NCBI GenBank assembly: GCA_947034885.2
Contig: OX344749.2
Coordinates: 39,523,682 to 39,587,681, forward strand
Direction of reading: 5' to 3'
Source: Thuidium tamariscinum
Lineage: Eukaryota; Streptophyta; Bryopsida; Hypnales; Thuidiaceae
DNA: 64,000 nucleotides
Part shown: piece after piece, positions 33,085 to 43,940 of the stretch
How the letters are laid out: each line of letters begins with the position of its first letter
Position numbering within the stretch: the stretch's first letter is position 1
Notes under the pieces: model-generated
The model's database searches: none
What the model saw: only the letters and a program-made list of their open reading frames with translations
What the model was told of the DNA's origin: nothing
Program-made: the position numbers and the translations under genes

Positions 33085-34920
33085 ATGGCTGCACTCATGG
33101 CATGGGTGGATGATAATCTGTGGCCACAACAAAACCTTTGGGACCAGCTAGATGACCGCATTCTTGGTCTCCAGACGGAAGTACAGCAACTCCAGCTCGA
33201 GCTTCAGCAGGTATGATTTGTCCACAGAATTTGGAAGATTGAAAACAGGAGAAAAGAATATGAATTCAGAACATAAGTTGTGTTTGTTAAAGAGTTTGAT
33301 TTTTCGGAGGACAATTAAGGTTGAGGCACCAATAACCAATCACACCCAATAACCAAACTATTGAGGGGGGAGTATTTCTAATGAAGGCTTGGAACACAAT
33401 ATTATTGGTTCTTTTTGAGGTTGAGACTAATAAGGTTATGACAATTGAGTTATTTGTAAAGTACCCTAAACCGGGGTTTAAACCCATGAGTTTTGTGAAA
33501 AAGCCGGTTGAGTTAAAAAATTCAAAATAAAAGTGGGTATGAAACTTATTTTTCCATCAAAATGGTGCCTAAAAAAGTTTGGTCCCCACTTTTGAAGTTG
33601 TATGACATAAGTATCTTGCAAAAAAGTTTGACACTTCAACTATAGTTGCCTTCTCAACTTCAAAAAAAGTCATGCCCAAAATGGGGAGGGACTTTACAAA
33701 TAACTCAAATACATGTCCCAAATTGGTGAGAGAGAAAGTAGAAAGTAGCAAGGAAGACAATAATTCTTGAATGATTAGAAAGACTCTAGACATTGGCTAT
33801 TGGTCAAGAGTACTTTTTGGCTCTCAAAATTCAAAGTAATTTCAATTTTGGAAATTAAATTATGGAAATTTTAGAATCTCCATATTTCCTATCTTTCTAC
33901 ATGGGAAAGATTTCAACCACCTCATAGTGTGTACACTTTGCTCCACGATTGCTTAAATGATAGGTTACTGGTGCCTCAACCTTATCCTACTTCCAGCCTT
34001 TGTTCTTGAAAGTGATTTGAAAGTGATTTTGCAAGATTGATTTTTTTTAATGACTTGGAGGTAGTACCTTAATTAGTTATCGTTAAGAACCAACTAACAA
34101 CTCACATTACAATTTCAGACAAGGTTAATAGAGTAGTCTACTCTAAAAAGCAACTACTTAAGCCTACCTAACTCATCATTGACAGTAGTGCATATTTCAA
34201 ACATGTCAATTGTTCCTAGATAGAGGTCACATTTAGAACATAGTGACTTTTAGAGTAGACTACCTTGATGATAATTTGAGAAAAACTGAACCGATGATGA
34301 AAGAGATTTCATATTTAAAAAAAACTCCTTGTGTGTGTTTTGGTGTCAGCATCAAGGATTGCTACATTATGAGCTTCTGAATCAACTGGTAAGCGTTTGC
34401 TTTGGAATACCTGACAATCAAGAAACCTTATTGTAGAAAGCCTATTGTAGATTTGTACTTTTGGGTGTTAATGTGCAGTAGTGTATAAAGGAGATGGTCT
34501 CAGCTCCATAATGTTTTCTAATCCCTTTAGATTGGATTACAACTTGCCTCATAAGGTAGGTACACCCAAAATGGCACCTGACCTTAAAGCGCCATCTACA
34601 ATGTGCATACATTTCCAAAATCAGTCATGTACCTAGACTGTAGATGACGTTTTCAGAACAGACTTTGACCGCTAATAACTTTTGCATACGGGATCCAAAT
34701 CCTTACATGAGAACCTCATTGTCAATTGTTTCGGTAGCCATGATTTTCAATATTTGATTGCCCTTGTGGTGTGCAGGAACAAACGGTGGCCAAAGGCTTG
34801 GCAGTGGTGGAAACCACACTTGGAAGGCTCAACCGGGCTACGACTCGGCAAGAGATCGATCTTCTTCCTGTGGCAATTGGATTCTCTATCTTGTGCTTCT
34901 TCTTTGAAAATCTTTGGTGA
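33085..34920 (+). CDS. Small predicted tail-anchored coiled-coil protein, 102 aa, three exons
   Basis: Exons 33085-33210 (42 codons), 34350-34388 (13 codons) and 34777-34920 (48 codons with stop) join in phase 0 with canonical borders: CAG|GTATGA to GTGTCAG, and CTG|GTAAGC to GTGCAG. The N-terminus is Trp-rich (MAALMAWVDDNLWPQQNLW), followed by a Gln/Leu-rich heptad helix (about 20-60). The C-terminus is a single hydrophobic segment (LLPVAIGFSILCFFF) five residues before the stop, as in tail-anchored membrane proteins. I do not recognise the family; CCDC90/DUF1640-type proteins share the coiled-coil plus terminal-membrane layout but not obvious sequence. The 5' flank is related to that of the ORF at 26705. 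Intron 2 holds a half-copy of a family D MITE. Exon calling is by eye, without transcript support. Confidence 0.6.
34552..34705 (+). mobile_element. Half copy of family D MITE
   Basis: Begins TAAGGTAGGTACACCC and follows the reverse complement of 22365-22641 for about 150 bases, then ends without the second terminus. It lies in intron 2 of the small gene. Confidence 0.7.
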
Positions 34921-35530
34921 CACGAACTTGGTAGCAAATATATCTGGAAACTTGTACACTAAGATAGGAGGCTCTTAAACCACTCATTTGAGGGCTTGTT
35001 TGCATTTTTCATGTAATCTCATGTAGCCTCACCCCACGATTTAATAGATACTGATTTTAGCTCATTTTTATGAGAAAGAGTAATAGACGCATAATGGAAC
35101 ACAAGTGGTTTCATATTTTTTGAAGCAAATATTGAAGTACTTATGAATTTTCAAGCAAATTGTCATAGGTCCTTATTTAAGACCCTAAATCTTCTGTGAA
35201 TTGTTCACTTGCAACTTGTTGAGAGAAATGGAGAAAGCAAAAGAGAATGATATATTGGTTCTTGCAATAAACAATAATTTTTTTCTTGATTCATTCAATG
35301 ACTTCAGAAATCACTTTAAAGACCATATGATGTCCATTTTAGTGCACTCTATGTGGGTAATTCTTAATGCCCCAAGGGAATTCAAATCTCCTACCTTATT
35401 AGAACAATCATTTGTTTTGTCACAAGACTACACTAAAAATGATATTTAGTATTAGATGGCATTTACTGTTTTTACCCCCCTTCATGATGGAACATTAAAT
35501 CTCAACCTTACCAAAATTAGTGTGAAATTA
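34921..35530. other. Spacer with a degenerate family E piece
   Basis: Words from the family E MITE appear in order (GGTTTCATATTTTTTG near 35108, CTCCTACCTTATT at 35389-35401), so an old truncated copy covers about 35100-35401. No gene. Confidence 0.4.
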
Positions 35531-35739
35531 GACTTGATTGCGCTGCCTTTGCCTTCCCTTCCCATGCGTCCCCTTTTTCCTTGGCTTTCTAGTTTCATTT
35601 GCCTTTTCTTTGTGTAGTCCCCGTGTTGTTCCTTTCGTTCCGCTTGCTCTTTGCATTCCTACTTGCGCTCTGCATTGCTCCTTTACTTCCACGATTTCGC
35701 AAGTGACAGGATTTTTTTGGGGGGGGGTATACTCGCCGA

Positions 35740-35866
35740 GAGCCGCGTTTGAATATCCCGCTCAATCATTTAGTACCCAATCCGGCCGGCCACTGCTCCG
35801 CCTTGTTGCCTAATCCTGCTCCGCCTTGTTGTCTCGCCTCTACCTGCTGACCTAGCAAATCCATTA
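35740..35866. repeat. GC-rich dispersed repeat H, copy 1
   Basis: A segment with GGCCACTGCTCCGCCTTGTT and TCTACCTGCTGACCTAGCA matches 41707-41800 in the same orientation. It includes a small internal duplication of CTGCTCCGCCTTGTTG. It is far more GC-rich than its surroundings and directly abuts the rpl16 fragment. Origin unknown. Confidence 0.65.
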
Positions 35867-35871
35867 ACTAA

Positions 35872-36078
35872 TTAAAACCATTGAACAAACTTGGTTGACA
35901 AACATAGTTTATGCACCGCTAATGTGGCAGTTTGTTGCACATTTGACAAACTCACACCATCCATTTCAAATAAGATTTGTCCTTCTACCACACGAGCAAT
36001 CCAACCTGTAGAATTCCCTTTTCCTTTTCCCATTCTGACTTCGGTGGGTTTACTAGTAATAGGAATATCTACGAAAAT
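35872..36078 (-). pseudogene. 3' half of mitochondrial ribosomal protein L16 (rpl16)
   Basis: The minus strand is open for 68 codons to a TAA at 35872-35874. It reads as the C-terminal half of plant mitochondrial L16: PTEVRMGKGKGNSTGWIAR, then GQILFEMDGVSLSN, then HKLCLSTKFVQWF. The mitochondrial rather than plastid type is clear from WIARV and the KFVQW end. L16 is a core protein of the large ribosomal subunit. The 5' half is absent: an in-frame TGA lies just upstream (about 36085) and no other L16 sequence is seen before the kinase gene. No frameshift or stop interrupts the fragment. The likeliest reading is a nuclear copy of mitochondrial DNA. An exon of a transferred nuclear gene (a possible AG acceptor precedes it) is less likely. 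Confidence 0.8.
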
Positions 36079-36377
36079 CTGAACTCACTAAGTTGAAATA
36101 TAATTTTTGTCACATCATTTAAATGTATTAGACATCAATTTGCATCAAAGATATTATTTGTTTGCATACTTTTTAATTTGCAAGAAGTTTTGGAAATATT
36201 TCACCTATACTATCTAGAATGTTTTTCAAACTCAATTACAAAGTGATTGAAAAAGAGACAAAGGGAATATTAGGATGCCACCAAAAAATGAACACACAAC
36301 AAATAAAGCATGATCTCTAAATATGTTAATGCAAACAATATGAAAGTCCTTTCATGTTTCTAATATATTAAAATCCT

Positions 36378-37553
36378 TTACATTGGACTTATCCTACTCC
36401 CATGACAATTAATGCACTTGACTATTTCCTCAAAGCTAGGTCTTTCTTTTGGACTTGAATGCCAACATTTGCTCAATAAAGTCTTGATCCAAGGTTTAGT
36501 CTCTTCAAGTAGTATTGGCCTATCCCCTCGAAGAACCACATCATAGTTCTTTTTCTTGACCCCCTCAAAAGGTAGTTTACCAGTGATCATTTCATAGCAA
36601 GTCATGGCAAAGCTATAAACATCGGATTCCTTGGTGAATAAATCAGGTGTGATCTTGCGAGCTTTCACACCTTCCAATATTTCTGGAGCCCTCCAAAACC
36701 TTGTCCCCACCACTCCCACCGAGCACTCATAGTCTGCTACTTCACATTCATATAAATATGGAGGGAGTGAATCCAGATCTTCTAACCGATGCTCTACAAG
36801 TGACCATATGAGTACATTAGAAGCTTTCAAGTCCCTATGGACAATGTTGTCCTCGTGCAAGCCCCTCATTCCATATGCAATATTCAACATATTGCATTCA
36901 AGTTCGTCATCAGAGAAAGGAGCACGAAATCGGTTGATGTTGCACTCCATTCTCTTGTCAATGAGCTTCCGCAAGTCACATACACATTGGAACATGTGAA
37001 ATGCAAATCTCCCGTTCATCACCGCCGTGCCAGCGAGGACCGAAGAACATCCAAGCGAACCACTATAGTTGTTAATATATTTGTTGAGCATTCCCAGAGG
37101 CCATTGCTTCTGAAGGTCCAGCACCGAGGAGCCCTCCTTGAACACCTTCAACACGAACTTGTTATGATGTTCCTTTAACCTCGCTTCGAAGATTTCCGCC
37201 TGGGCTCCCTCGGCAATCTTCTTGCCCAATACTAAACCATCACCAAAGTCATAAAAGAATGTTCCTGTTTGGGGAAACTGCCTCTGCAGACTCAACACAA
37301 TCTCTTTGTTGCTCAGATGAGCTCTCCCCTTCTCTCCGCCACTGGAGTCCCCTACTACACTCGCAGGCTGCTGGAGCTCACTCCAATGATCTTTTGAGGC
37401 AGCAATCTCGTAATCGAGGGCTGTTTTATAATCAGATTGGCTTTGTAACAGTCCCTCAATGCGCGTGGAATGATACACAGATGAGGAGGAGGGGGATGCA
37501 GAGCAATTGCGGATTGTGTCTCCTAGTTCATCAATCTCGTGGTTTTCTGCCAT
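36378..37553 (-). CDS. Intronless protein kinase-like protein, 391 aa
   Basis: Single exon from an ATG at 37553 to a stop at 36378. The first ~95 residues are Ser-rich without a domain. The kinase domain covers about 100-385. Seen are the P-loop region (VLGKKIAEGAQAEIFEA, lacking the usual GxGxxG), the ATP-binding Lys in FVLKVFK (K136), HRDLKASNVL (239-248, catalytic Asp 241), RAPEIL (288-293), DVYSFAMTCYE (311-321) and the invariant Arg in KERPSFEEI (R371). The DFG motif is changed to DYE (274-276), keeping the metal-binding Asp. It has no signal or membrane segment, so it is probably cytoplasmic. It resembles the TKL/Raf-like soluble kinases expanded in mosses and other bryophytes. Substrate unknown. 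Confidence 0.87.
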   Translation of the reverse strand: MAENHEIDELGDTIRNCSASPSSSSVYHSTRIEGLLQSQSDYKTALDYEIAASKDHWSELQQPASVVGDSSGGEKGRAHLSNKEIVLSLQRQFPQTGTFFYDFGDGLVLGKKIAEGAQAEIFEARLKEHHNKFVLKVFKEGSSVLDLQKQWPLGMLNKYINNYSGSLGCSSVLAGTAVMNGRFAFHMFQCVCDLRKLIDKRMECNINRFRAPFSDDELECNMLNIAYGMRGLHEDNIVHRDLKASNVLIWSLVEHRLEDLDSLPPYLYECEVADYECSVGVVGTRFWRAPEILEGVKARKITPDLFTKESDVYSFAMTCYEMITGKLPFEGVKKKNYDVVLRGDRPILLEETKPWIKTLLSKCWHSSPKERPSFEEIVKCINCHGSRISPM

Positions 37554-38110
37554 GACAAATCCCTCAACTTCTGGATTATCACAACTCCAACAGCCCCTCG
37601 GAACACAAGAAAATGGCGACAGTAAATGCTACACACGGCTTTATGTATTCCCGAGGGAGGAAGCAATGCCCTTGTTGTTGCTCACAAACGTCGATCCAAA
37701 TCGAAAGCAAGACCTAACAACAAGGGGCGAGATCGATCAAATAATCTCTCTCTAATCCTTTACCTACGAAGAGAAAACTTCAATCGCCTAACGGATCGCC
37801 GACATGACAACACTCACGTCGAAGGCCGGCGAGAACAATTTCAGCAACTTAAAAATTAAGTGACTCGCCTAAACCAAACCCTGAACCAAACGAACAATTG
37901 CGTGAAGCAAGAGTGCCGCACGCAAGTCACAACAAGGAGAAGTTACGAAGGAATTGAGAATTGAAGGCCTGCTTCATCGCTGCACAGAGCAAAAAGCCAA
38001 GGCAACGCGGTGAGTAGTGACGCAGTCATAGTTCAGGCCGGCCGACACCACATGTGTGGCACTGTCCACTTGAGTTGATTGGCATGGAGCGGATGTCCCT
38101 GCAGGACCTT
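37554..38110. other. 5' flank of the kinase gene
   Basis: Moderate GC against the AT-rich neighbourhood, with an AAACCCTG word at 37872. It is likely leader and promoter. Plus-strand frames here are antisense by-products. Confidence 0.4.
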
Positions 38111-38330
38111 AAATCCTGATACCTACCATCAAGATAGGCCCAGCAGGTGGATTTACCTCAAGGAAAACGTAGGAATTTTTTTTCAAATTTTGCATTTTTA
38201 TGCATTTTTTTTTCAAATTCTGAATTTATATTTGCAATCGGCGACTCCAAATTAGATAGGTGGGTTTTCAAAATTGGACTTGGTGATTAGCAGTTACGTG
38301 CTAATCACCAAGTCTAGTGGGTGTGCAATT
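38110..38330. repeat. Repeat with CAAATTCTGAATTTATATTTG core and a perfect 16-bp hairpin
   Basis: A core around 38210-38260 (CAAATTCTGAATTT then CTCCAAATTAG) matches sequence inside 42770-42980 and 57930-58000. At 38277-38314 there is a perfect hairpin with arms GACTTGGTGATTAGCA and TGCTAATCACCAAGTC and a six-base loop. Probably a relic of a small DNA element. Confidence 0.5.
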
Positions 38331-38512
38331 TCTACAAACTTCAGTATCGAGAAAGGACCCTTGGATTATCTGCTTACCAAGCCCAATGCAAACTGTGACA
38401 AGGGTTGCAATCAAGCAGTCAGGACAGGAAACAGAGGAGAGGAATCCCACTAGGGATCTCCGGTAATCCTACGTCCTATTGAAAGGCCCTAGTTACCAAG
38501 CAAAAAATCATG

Positions 38513-38828
38513 TAAGGTAGGAGGTCCTAAAATGGAGCAGGTTCTAAAATCAATCAGGCTCTAGAGGTACATTTTGCACTTTCCAATGTACAAGTGGTGT
38601 GCATTTGAGGAGGTGGCGGTTTTGGAGCCCACAAAAATGCACTTTTCTGCAACTTCAAAAATTCATAACTAATTCTACAAAGCTTCAAAAAATATGAAAC
38701 AACTTGGGTTAGATGCCAATTTCTTTTGCCTTTCAAGGAAAATTTACTGAAAAATATTTTAAGAAGTTCTACCTCCCCAAAAGTCAGCTTCAGCTCTTAG
38801 ATGAGCGGTTTATGAACCTCCTACCTTA
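38513..38828. mobile_element. 316-bp MITE, family E, copy 3
   Basis: Ends TAAGGTAGGAGGTCC and ACCTCCTACCTTA. The interior is the reverse complement of 18655-18970. It is the best preserved terminal pair of the family. Confidence 0.8.
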
Positions 38829-40368
38829 TTGCAATAAACTTGGTTGCATTGAAGTAGCAAACCAGATGCAAGCGTGAGTTGTAAGCTAAATTACGAAGGC
38901 CACTCGTCTTTGATTGGAGATGGACCTGCCTACAATCCCTTCAATTGAAATCTTCAATCTCCCACATTGAATAATTTTGTAAACAACTTAAAAGAATAGT
39001 TCCAAAGAGGTTTGGCTATCGTTACACTCACAGTTATCTCTCCAGATGGCACATCCATCAAGGTATCTGCTCAAAATGTGGACTGTTTCTAAAGGGTAGG
39101 AAACAACCAGGCAAGCCACGGTAGTGTAGACCCCAGCGATGTGGATTCAGCCCACCGTTTTAAAAGAACTTCAGATTTCAGCTGGACTTAATAATTTTAA
39201 GTTACCACCCCAAAGTCAAGCTCCATGTTTATCAACTTTAGAACAGAAGCATACTTCGGGCAGTAATGCTCATCTCCTTCTTCACCTCTCGTTTCTCTGA
39301 CTTTCAGAGTCACAGGCTCACTCACCTGGTAGTTTGGGGATGCACAACCCATGATCATCGGGATGGTAACTCAGATTCTAGTTGAACGCCTCTCAATGCT
39401 CTTGGAGGAAAACATGCACCTGGCTTTTCTGAAGGTTTCAAAATCAAAGTCTCGCCGCTAGATCAGGGCAGCAAATAAACACCAAGGTTGCATGGATGTA
39501 CAAGGGCCGGTCCTGTTGGGTCGGAGCCTCTCTCCATGTTCATCAGGATTAGAAGTACGGAGTGCAGTTCCAGGGACTCCTAAGCAATTGAAACCATCCG
39601 ATGTCATCAATGAAAGCTCTTGGTCCTGGAATGAAATCTCGAATCAATTTGGAATTAGAAACTTATCTTTTCTCCAAATTTTCTAATCGAAGACTCACTG
39701 GTAGAGTTGGGCACAAACTTCACGATGCCCAAGAGATGCTGTGAAAAAGCACCCCACAAGGCTGCATATGCATTGGGCTTAGTCGGTCCTTTCAGTTGCA
39801 AATTAAAGCCCTCGTTAAGTTATGTGTTCATCAGGATTAGAACTACAAATTTCAGTTGAGCTTTACTGAGGAATCTAAACCAGCTTCTAGTGCAGCTTCA
39901 ATGAGAAGACTGACACAAGCATGTTAATGTTTAGAACAATGCATTGGAGGGAACTTCATATGTTTTGAGCAATGAATGGGAAGTACTGGTATTTAGTTAC
40001 AAGTTAGCTGGTTGAAATGTACAATTCCCGAATTGAGTTTGGAATTTAAGGAAAAAAATTGAATCATTTTAGAGGAAAAAAAGATAATATTCTTTATTTT
40101 TAAGGCCTAGCCAAGAATATACTTTACATAAGTGGTTGGTCCAAGAAAATGTAGGATTTTAGTTAGTTAAGCTAATCTCTCTTCCCAGATTGTAGTTCCG
40201 AGTATATATATATTTATTTGTAATGTATAGTATAGTACATTCACATTCATGGACATTATATTTTGCACCAGACTTGTGGTAGCAGTTGTAAATATTACAA
40301 TGTCTAAGTTTCTTTGTCCCGTTCTTTGTCTCCTATGTGTCATTTTTGAGCTTGCAAAGGGTTTAGGA
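38829..40368 (+). other. Moderate-GC stretch with exon-like pieces, no gene assigned
   Basis: Plus-strand segments look protein-like: about 39012-39061 (GLAIVTLTVISPDGTSIK, then a GTATCT donor), 39336-39437 (MIIGMVTQILVERLSMLLEE, then GTTTCA) and 39492-39686 (contains QLKPSDVINESSWSWNEISN). They do not join into one convincing frame and no family is recognised. They may be remnants of one gene. Confidence 0.25.
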
Positions 40369-40370
40369 TA

Positions 40371-40529
40371 AGGTAAACTACCTTATTAATATAGACAAAA
40401 TGGGAGCAAGTCCATTGTGGGCAAAATTGTAATGGAGGTGTACATCCAAGTTTTGAAATGTATGCCACTATTATAATTTTGTCGATAGTGGGTTTGTTCT
40501 CGTTTTGTCTATTATGGGGTAGTTTACTT
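40371..40529. mobile_element. ~158-bp foldback MITE
   Basis: The left arm AAGGTAAACTACC...ATAGACAAAATGGGAGCAAG pairs with the right arm CGTTTTGTCTATTATGGGGT...AGTTTACTT. The arms stay complementary (about 80 percent) through CCACTATNG and AAAATTATAAT to the centre near 40450. Non-coding. Confidence 0.75.
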
Positions 40530-41700
40530 GAAATCGATTTGAAAGCATTTCAATATTCTTTCAATGTGAAGTGAGTATCAATTTGTTCACAAGAAACTTG
40601 TTGTTGAAGGGCCATGCTCTATCAATTGTATACTAGTTTCTAGGAGAAATCCTATGATTCCTAGCTTTCATTTCTTTCATGCATATTTTTTGCCTCAAAT
40701 TGAATAACTTATTTGTTCTTGTAGGTGACTTATTGTACAAAACTGGGAAGAAAATTAATTAACAATCGAGGGTGATTGTGCAAATCACCTATACTATTTT
40801 TTATCTCATGTCTCCAAAAGATGAGTTTTTCATTGTAACTTTTGCATTTTGGCTCCAAATGATTCAAAATGCACAAGTGAGGTACTTGTGAATATACTAC
40901 ACCTTCTCTAATTCCTTAAAAAAAAAAAAGTTTCACTATCCAAAATAGCCCCCAATTCTTGTCACACTTGACAACTTGTTTTGTGTTTTGAACAAAGTAA
41001 TATCCAAAGAAATTGTTTGGAGCTAAGCCATTTTAGATATGGTCTTGTAATAGATTATACATGTTTGTAACTAACCTTCATGAAATTGACAATTTCTTCA
41101 TGATATTGTTGACATCATTAAAAAGAATATCAATTTGATGAAGGTGAGTGTCATTTTTAGCAAATTGACAATTTTTTAATGATATCAATAATGATTTTTC
41201 TTAAAAATTTCTTTTTACAAATATATTCAAGACTTCATACCAAAAAATTGCATCTAAAATTGCATTATGTCGCTATCAAATATAAATTGAATGCATTAGC
41301 CCATTCAACGTATATTTCAAGTGCAAGGGCATTAAGATGGAATAGTGGTCTACATTGCAACCTATAGTTTATGTACAATGGCTAATACAATTCTGTACTC
41401 TCAATTAAGAAAAAAAACTCAAATATTGTGAGAACCAACATCATTTGTATATTTGTCAAATTATTGATATTTTAGATATTACAAAATGGAAACTTCCTTT
41501 GATTTTTACATACAACCATTTAAAACAACATAACCTAAAGTCCTATGGCATAAAAATCTTTTTTGGAGTTCTATGAAAAAATTGAAAAAAGATGAAGTAA
41601 TTTCAATTCATTGTTGACAAAATTGACTTTTAGACATCACCAACTTTGAAATTAATTTTCTTTCAAGTTACAACTAACCTTTTTTTCAAACTTACGTAGT
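40530..41700. other. AT-rich spacer, no gene recognised
   Basis: No conserved frame or repeat boundary. Confidence 0.45.
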
Positions 41701-41706
41701 AATGTG

Positions 41707-41805
41707 TAGTTTGAATCTCCCGCTCGATTGTTTCCTACCCAATCCAGCCGGCCACTGCTCCGCCTTGTTGTCCCGCCTCTACCTGCCGACCTAGCAGGTC
41801 TGATC
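41707..41805. repeat. GC-rich dispersed repeat H, copy 2
   Basis: Matches 35740-35866, including CCGGCCACTGCTCCGCCTTG and CTCTACCTGCCGACCTAGCA. It lacks the internal duplication of copy 1. Confidence 0.65.
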
Positions 41806-41894
41806 ACATCCGAATTGTAATATGTTGAAGTTTTTATTTATTTATTTTGCCTGTTTTCCTGATCTATTTTCTTAATCTTAGGAAATTGAGCAAC

Positions 41895-42059
41895 ATGGCT
41901 GCCCTCCCTCCCAGAGATTCTCCTCGTCGCCTACAACAAGTTTCCACCATTGCTGTCCGCAAACACATTATCACTTGGATGGTTCAAGACGAAATTGCCA
42001 ATGGCATTCGTGAGCTCTACATTCGCACAATCAACGCATTTCCAGAGCATTTCTTCTAA
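41895..42059 (+). CDS. Small ORF, 54 aa, unknown
   Basis: An ATG-initiated frame with balanced codon use in an AT-rich setting: a basic start (MAALPPRDSPRRLQQ), then a helix-like stretch containing RKHIITWMVQDEIANGIREL, ending PEHFF. It has no match I can name. It follows repeat H by 90 bases. It is followed by a stretch with the word TTTAGTGTTA or TAACACTAAA five times (42058-42200). It could be the start of a broken transposase or a captured gene fragment. Confidence 0.35.
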   Translation: MAALPPRDSPRRLQQVSTIAVRKHIITWMVQDEIANGIRELYIRTINAFPEHFF

Positions 42060-42567
42060 CACTAAATGCAAACCTCTTCAAATTTTAGATTTACTATGGA
42101 GTACTTTTAGTGTTAGAAATGAGATTTAGTGTTACTTACTTTAGTAGGGTTAATGATATTTAGTGTTATGGTTCGTAAATATTATTGCTAACACTAAATA
42201 CCATTATTAGTATACTTGTTTTGTTCTTGATCTTTTGCTTCATCTTGTATATATGTAATCCTAGAGGTGGTAGAAACAATCCATGTTTAGAATTAGAAAT
42301 CATTTTAGATCATACACATGAATTCTATGAGACTTTTAACCCTTCAACAATATATCAACTATTGAATTCTACAAAACTTTTAATTCTCCAACAATGTATC
42401 AACCATATTTTGGTTGATGAATGACAAGGAATCTTTCTATGTAGGACAAAAGTGCAACTACTCATCTTTGAAATTTTGTACAAAAAGATAATGCATAATA
42501 ATTTGACCTCCAATGAGCACTTTTGTTTGTTCGCTTTGTGTAATGTTAGTTTTTAAATTGATCATGT
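42060..42567. other. AT-rich spacer
   Basis: Contains the TAACACTAAA word cluster and, at about 42410-42540, sequence related to 21965-22115 (ATGAATGACAA(A/G)GAATCTT and CCAATGAG(T/C)AC). No gene. Confidence 0.4.
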
Positions 42568-42574
42568 TCAAAAG

Positions 42575-43056
42575 GGTCAGGGTGAACTGGCCCCCTCACT
42601 CAGCCACTCCAAGTAATTTCAGAGAAGCAAGTTAAACTCCTAGCTCCCTGTACTGTGCTTTTCTAATTTACCATCTACACTACCCAACTAATTTGGGGCA
42701 GGGAGAACTGACCCCCTCTCTCGGCCACTTGGGTAAAATGCTGTAATTCTTTATTTTTCATGCAAATTTTTTTTTGCAAATTTTGAATTCATATTTGTGA
42801 TAAAAGACCCCAAATTAGCTTGGGGATGAAGAAAGTAGGGGTGATCACAACCCAAACTAGGGGGCTTTTTGTTTTGATTGCACCTCGAGTAAAACATGGT
42901 AAGGCCGAGCGAGGGGGCCAATCCACCTGGATCCTAATTCGGGGCTTCTGATTGCAAATATGAATTCAGAATTTGAAAATAAAATTATTTGCAAGAGATA
43001 AAAGGTTCCAGCGTTTTCCCAAGTGGCCGAGCGAGGGGGTCAGTTCACCCCGGCCG
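42575..43056. mobile_element. ~482-bp element with GGGTGAACTG ends
   Basis: Inverted ends CAGGGTGAACTGGCCCCCTC and GGGGGTCAGTTCACCCCGG, each followed inward by a (C/G)GGCCACTT-type word, bound the element. TCAAAAG stands on both sides (42568-42574 and 43057-43063), a likely 7-9-bp target duplication. A second, internal copy of the left end lies at 42697-42733. Non-coding. Confidence 0.7.
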
Positions 43057-43940
43057 TCAAAAGCCGGATATAGAAAATATATCTACTGAAGTACAATAGT
43101 TAGCAAGTAACCAGATTGAGTAAACAGATTTAGGGTTAAGTATTCACACTTCATACCAAATGAGAATCTAAGACCAACACCCTTTTAACAGTCATACTCA
43201 GTTATCGTTCATGCGTCATAGGTGTCACCAATTCCACGAGCCGTGTCTTCAAACTGAGCAAACTGAGATAAACAGGTATTAGAGACAGAAGAGTCTGTCA
43301 AGATTACTCGGTTTTCCTCCAAAAAACGGGAAAGAAAGAAAAATGACTTTTTCAACCGGTGACTCCCAGAGGTGCATGAGACTGAGGAAAAACCCAGGCT
43401 CCTGACTGCGTGGAAAGGCAAGTACATTCAAAGAGGTGACTATCCATCTGCTCCCCAAAACGGAATCTGAAGATTACGGAAACCGATACCTGATATTGAA
43501 GGTGCACAGAGTAAACTTGGGTTTGCAGAATTCCACGCAAGTTCAATGTCCGATTTCTTTGAACGAATGAGGAGTCACACCAATTCCTTGGGTGTACTGT
43601 ACATTTTGTAACCTCAATTACTATTCTACTGCCCTATGCCAGTCCTTACTGAACCGCCTACCAAGAATGTAGAGATTACGGAAGGGTCTACCATCAAGAG
43701 CATAAGCGCTATTTCTCAAGATTGGAGACCTGGAACTCATCCGGCACACCTCATCCGACTGCATCCGTTTCTGAATGACGAGTTACATCGAGTTGAGAAA
43801 ATTCAAGATATTGCAGCAGCCCGAGCAGTTGACTTCGACCTTCGGAATCGTGTAGTCACTGTCAATGTCTACAGCATATTATCTAGTCAAATTATAGGAA
43901 AAATCAATTGGCGACATCAACCTACTGCGGAAAATACATC
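43057..43940. other. 3' flank of the xylosyltransferase gene
   Basis: The right part is probably its 3' UTR. A plus-strand frame beginning at 43636 runs into the antisense of the last exon and is not called. Confidence 0.4.
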
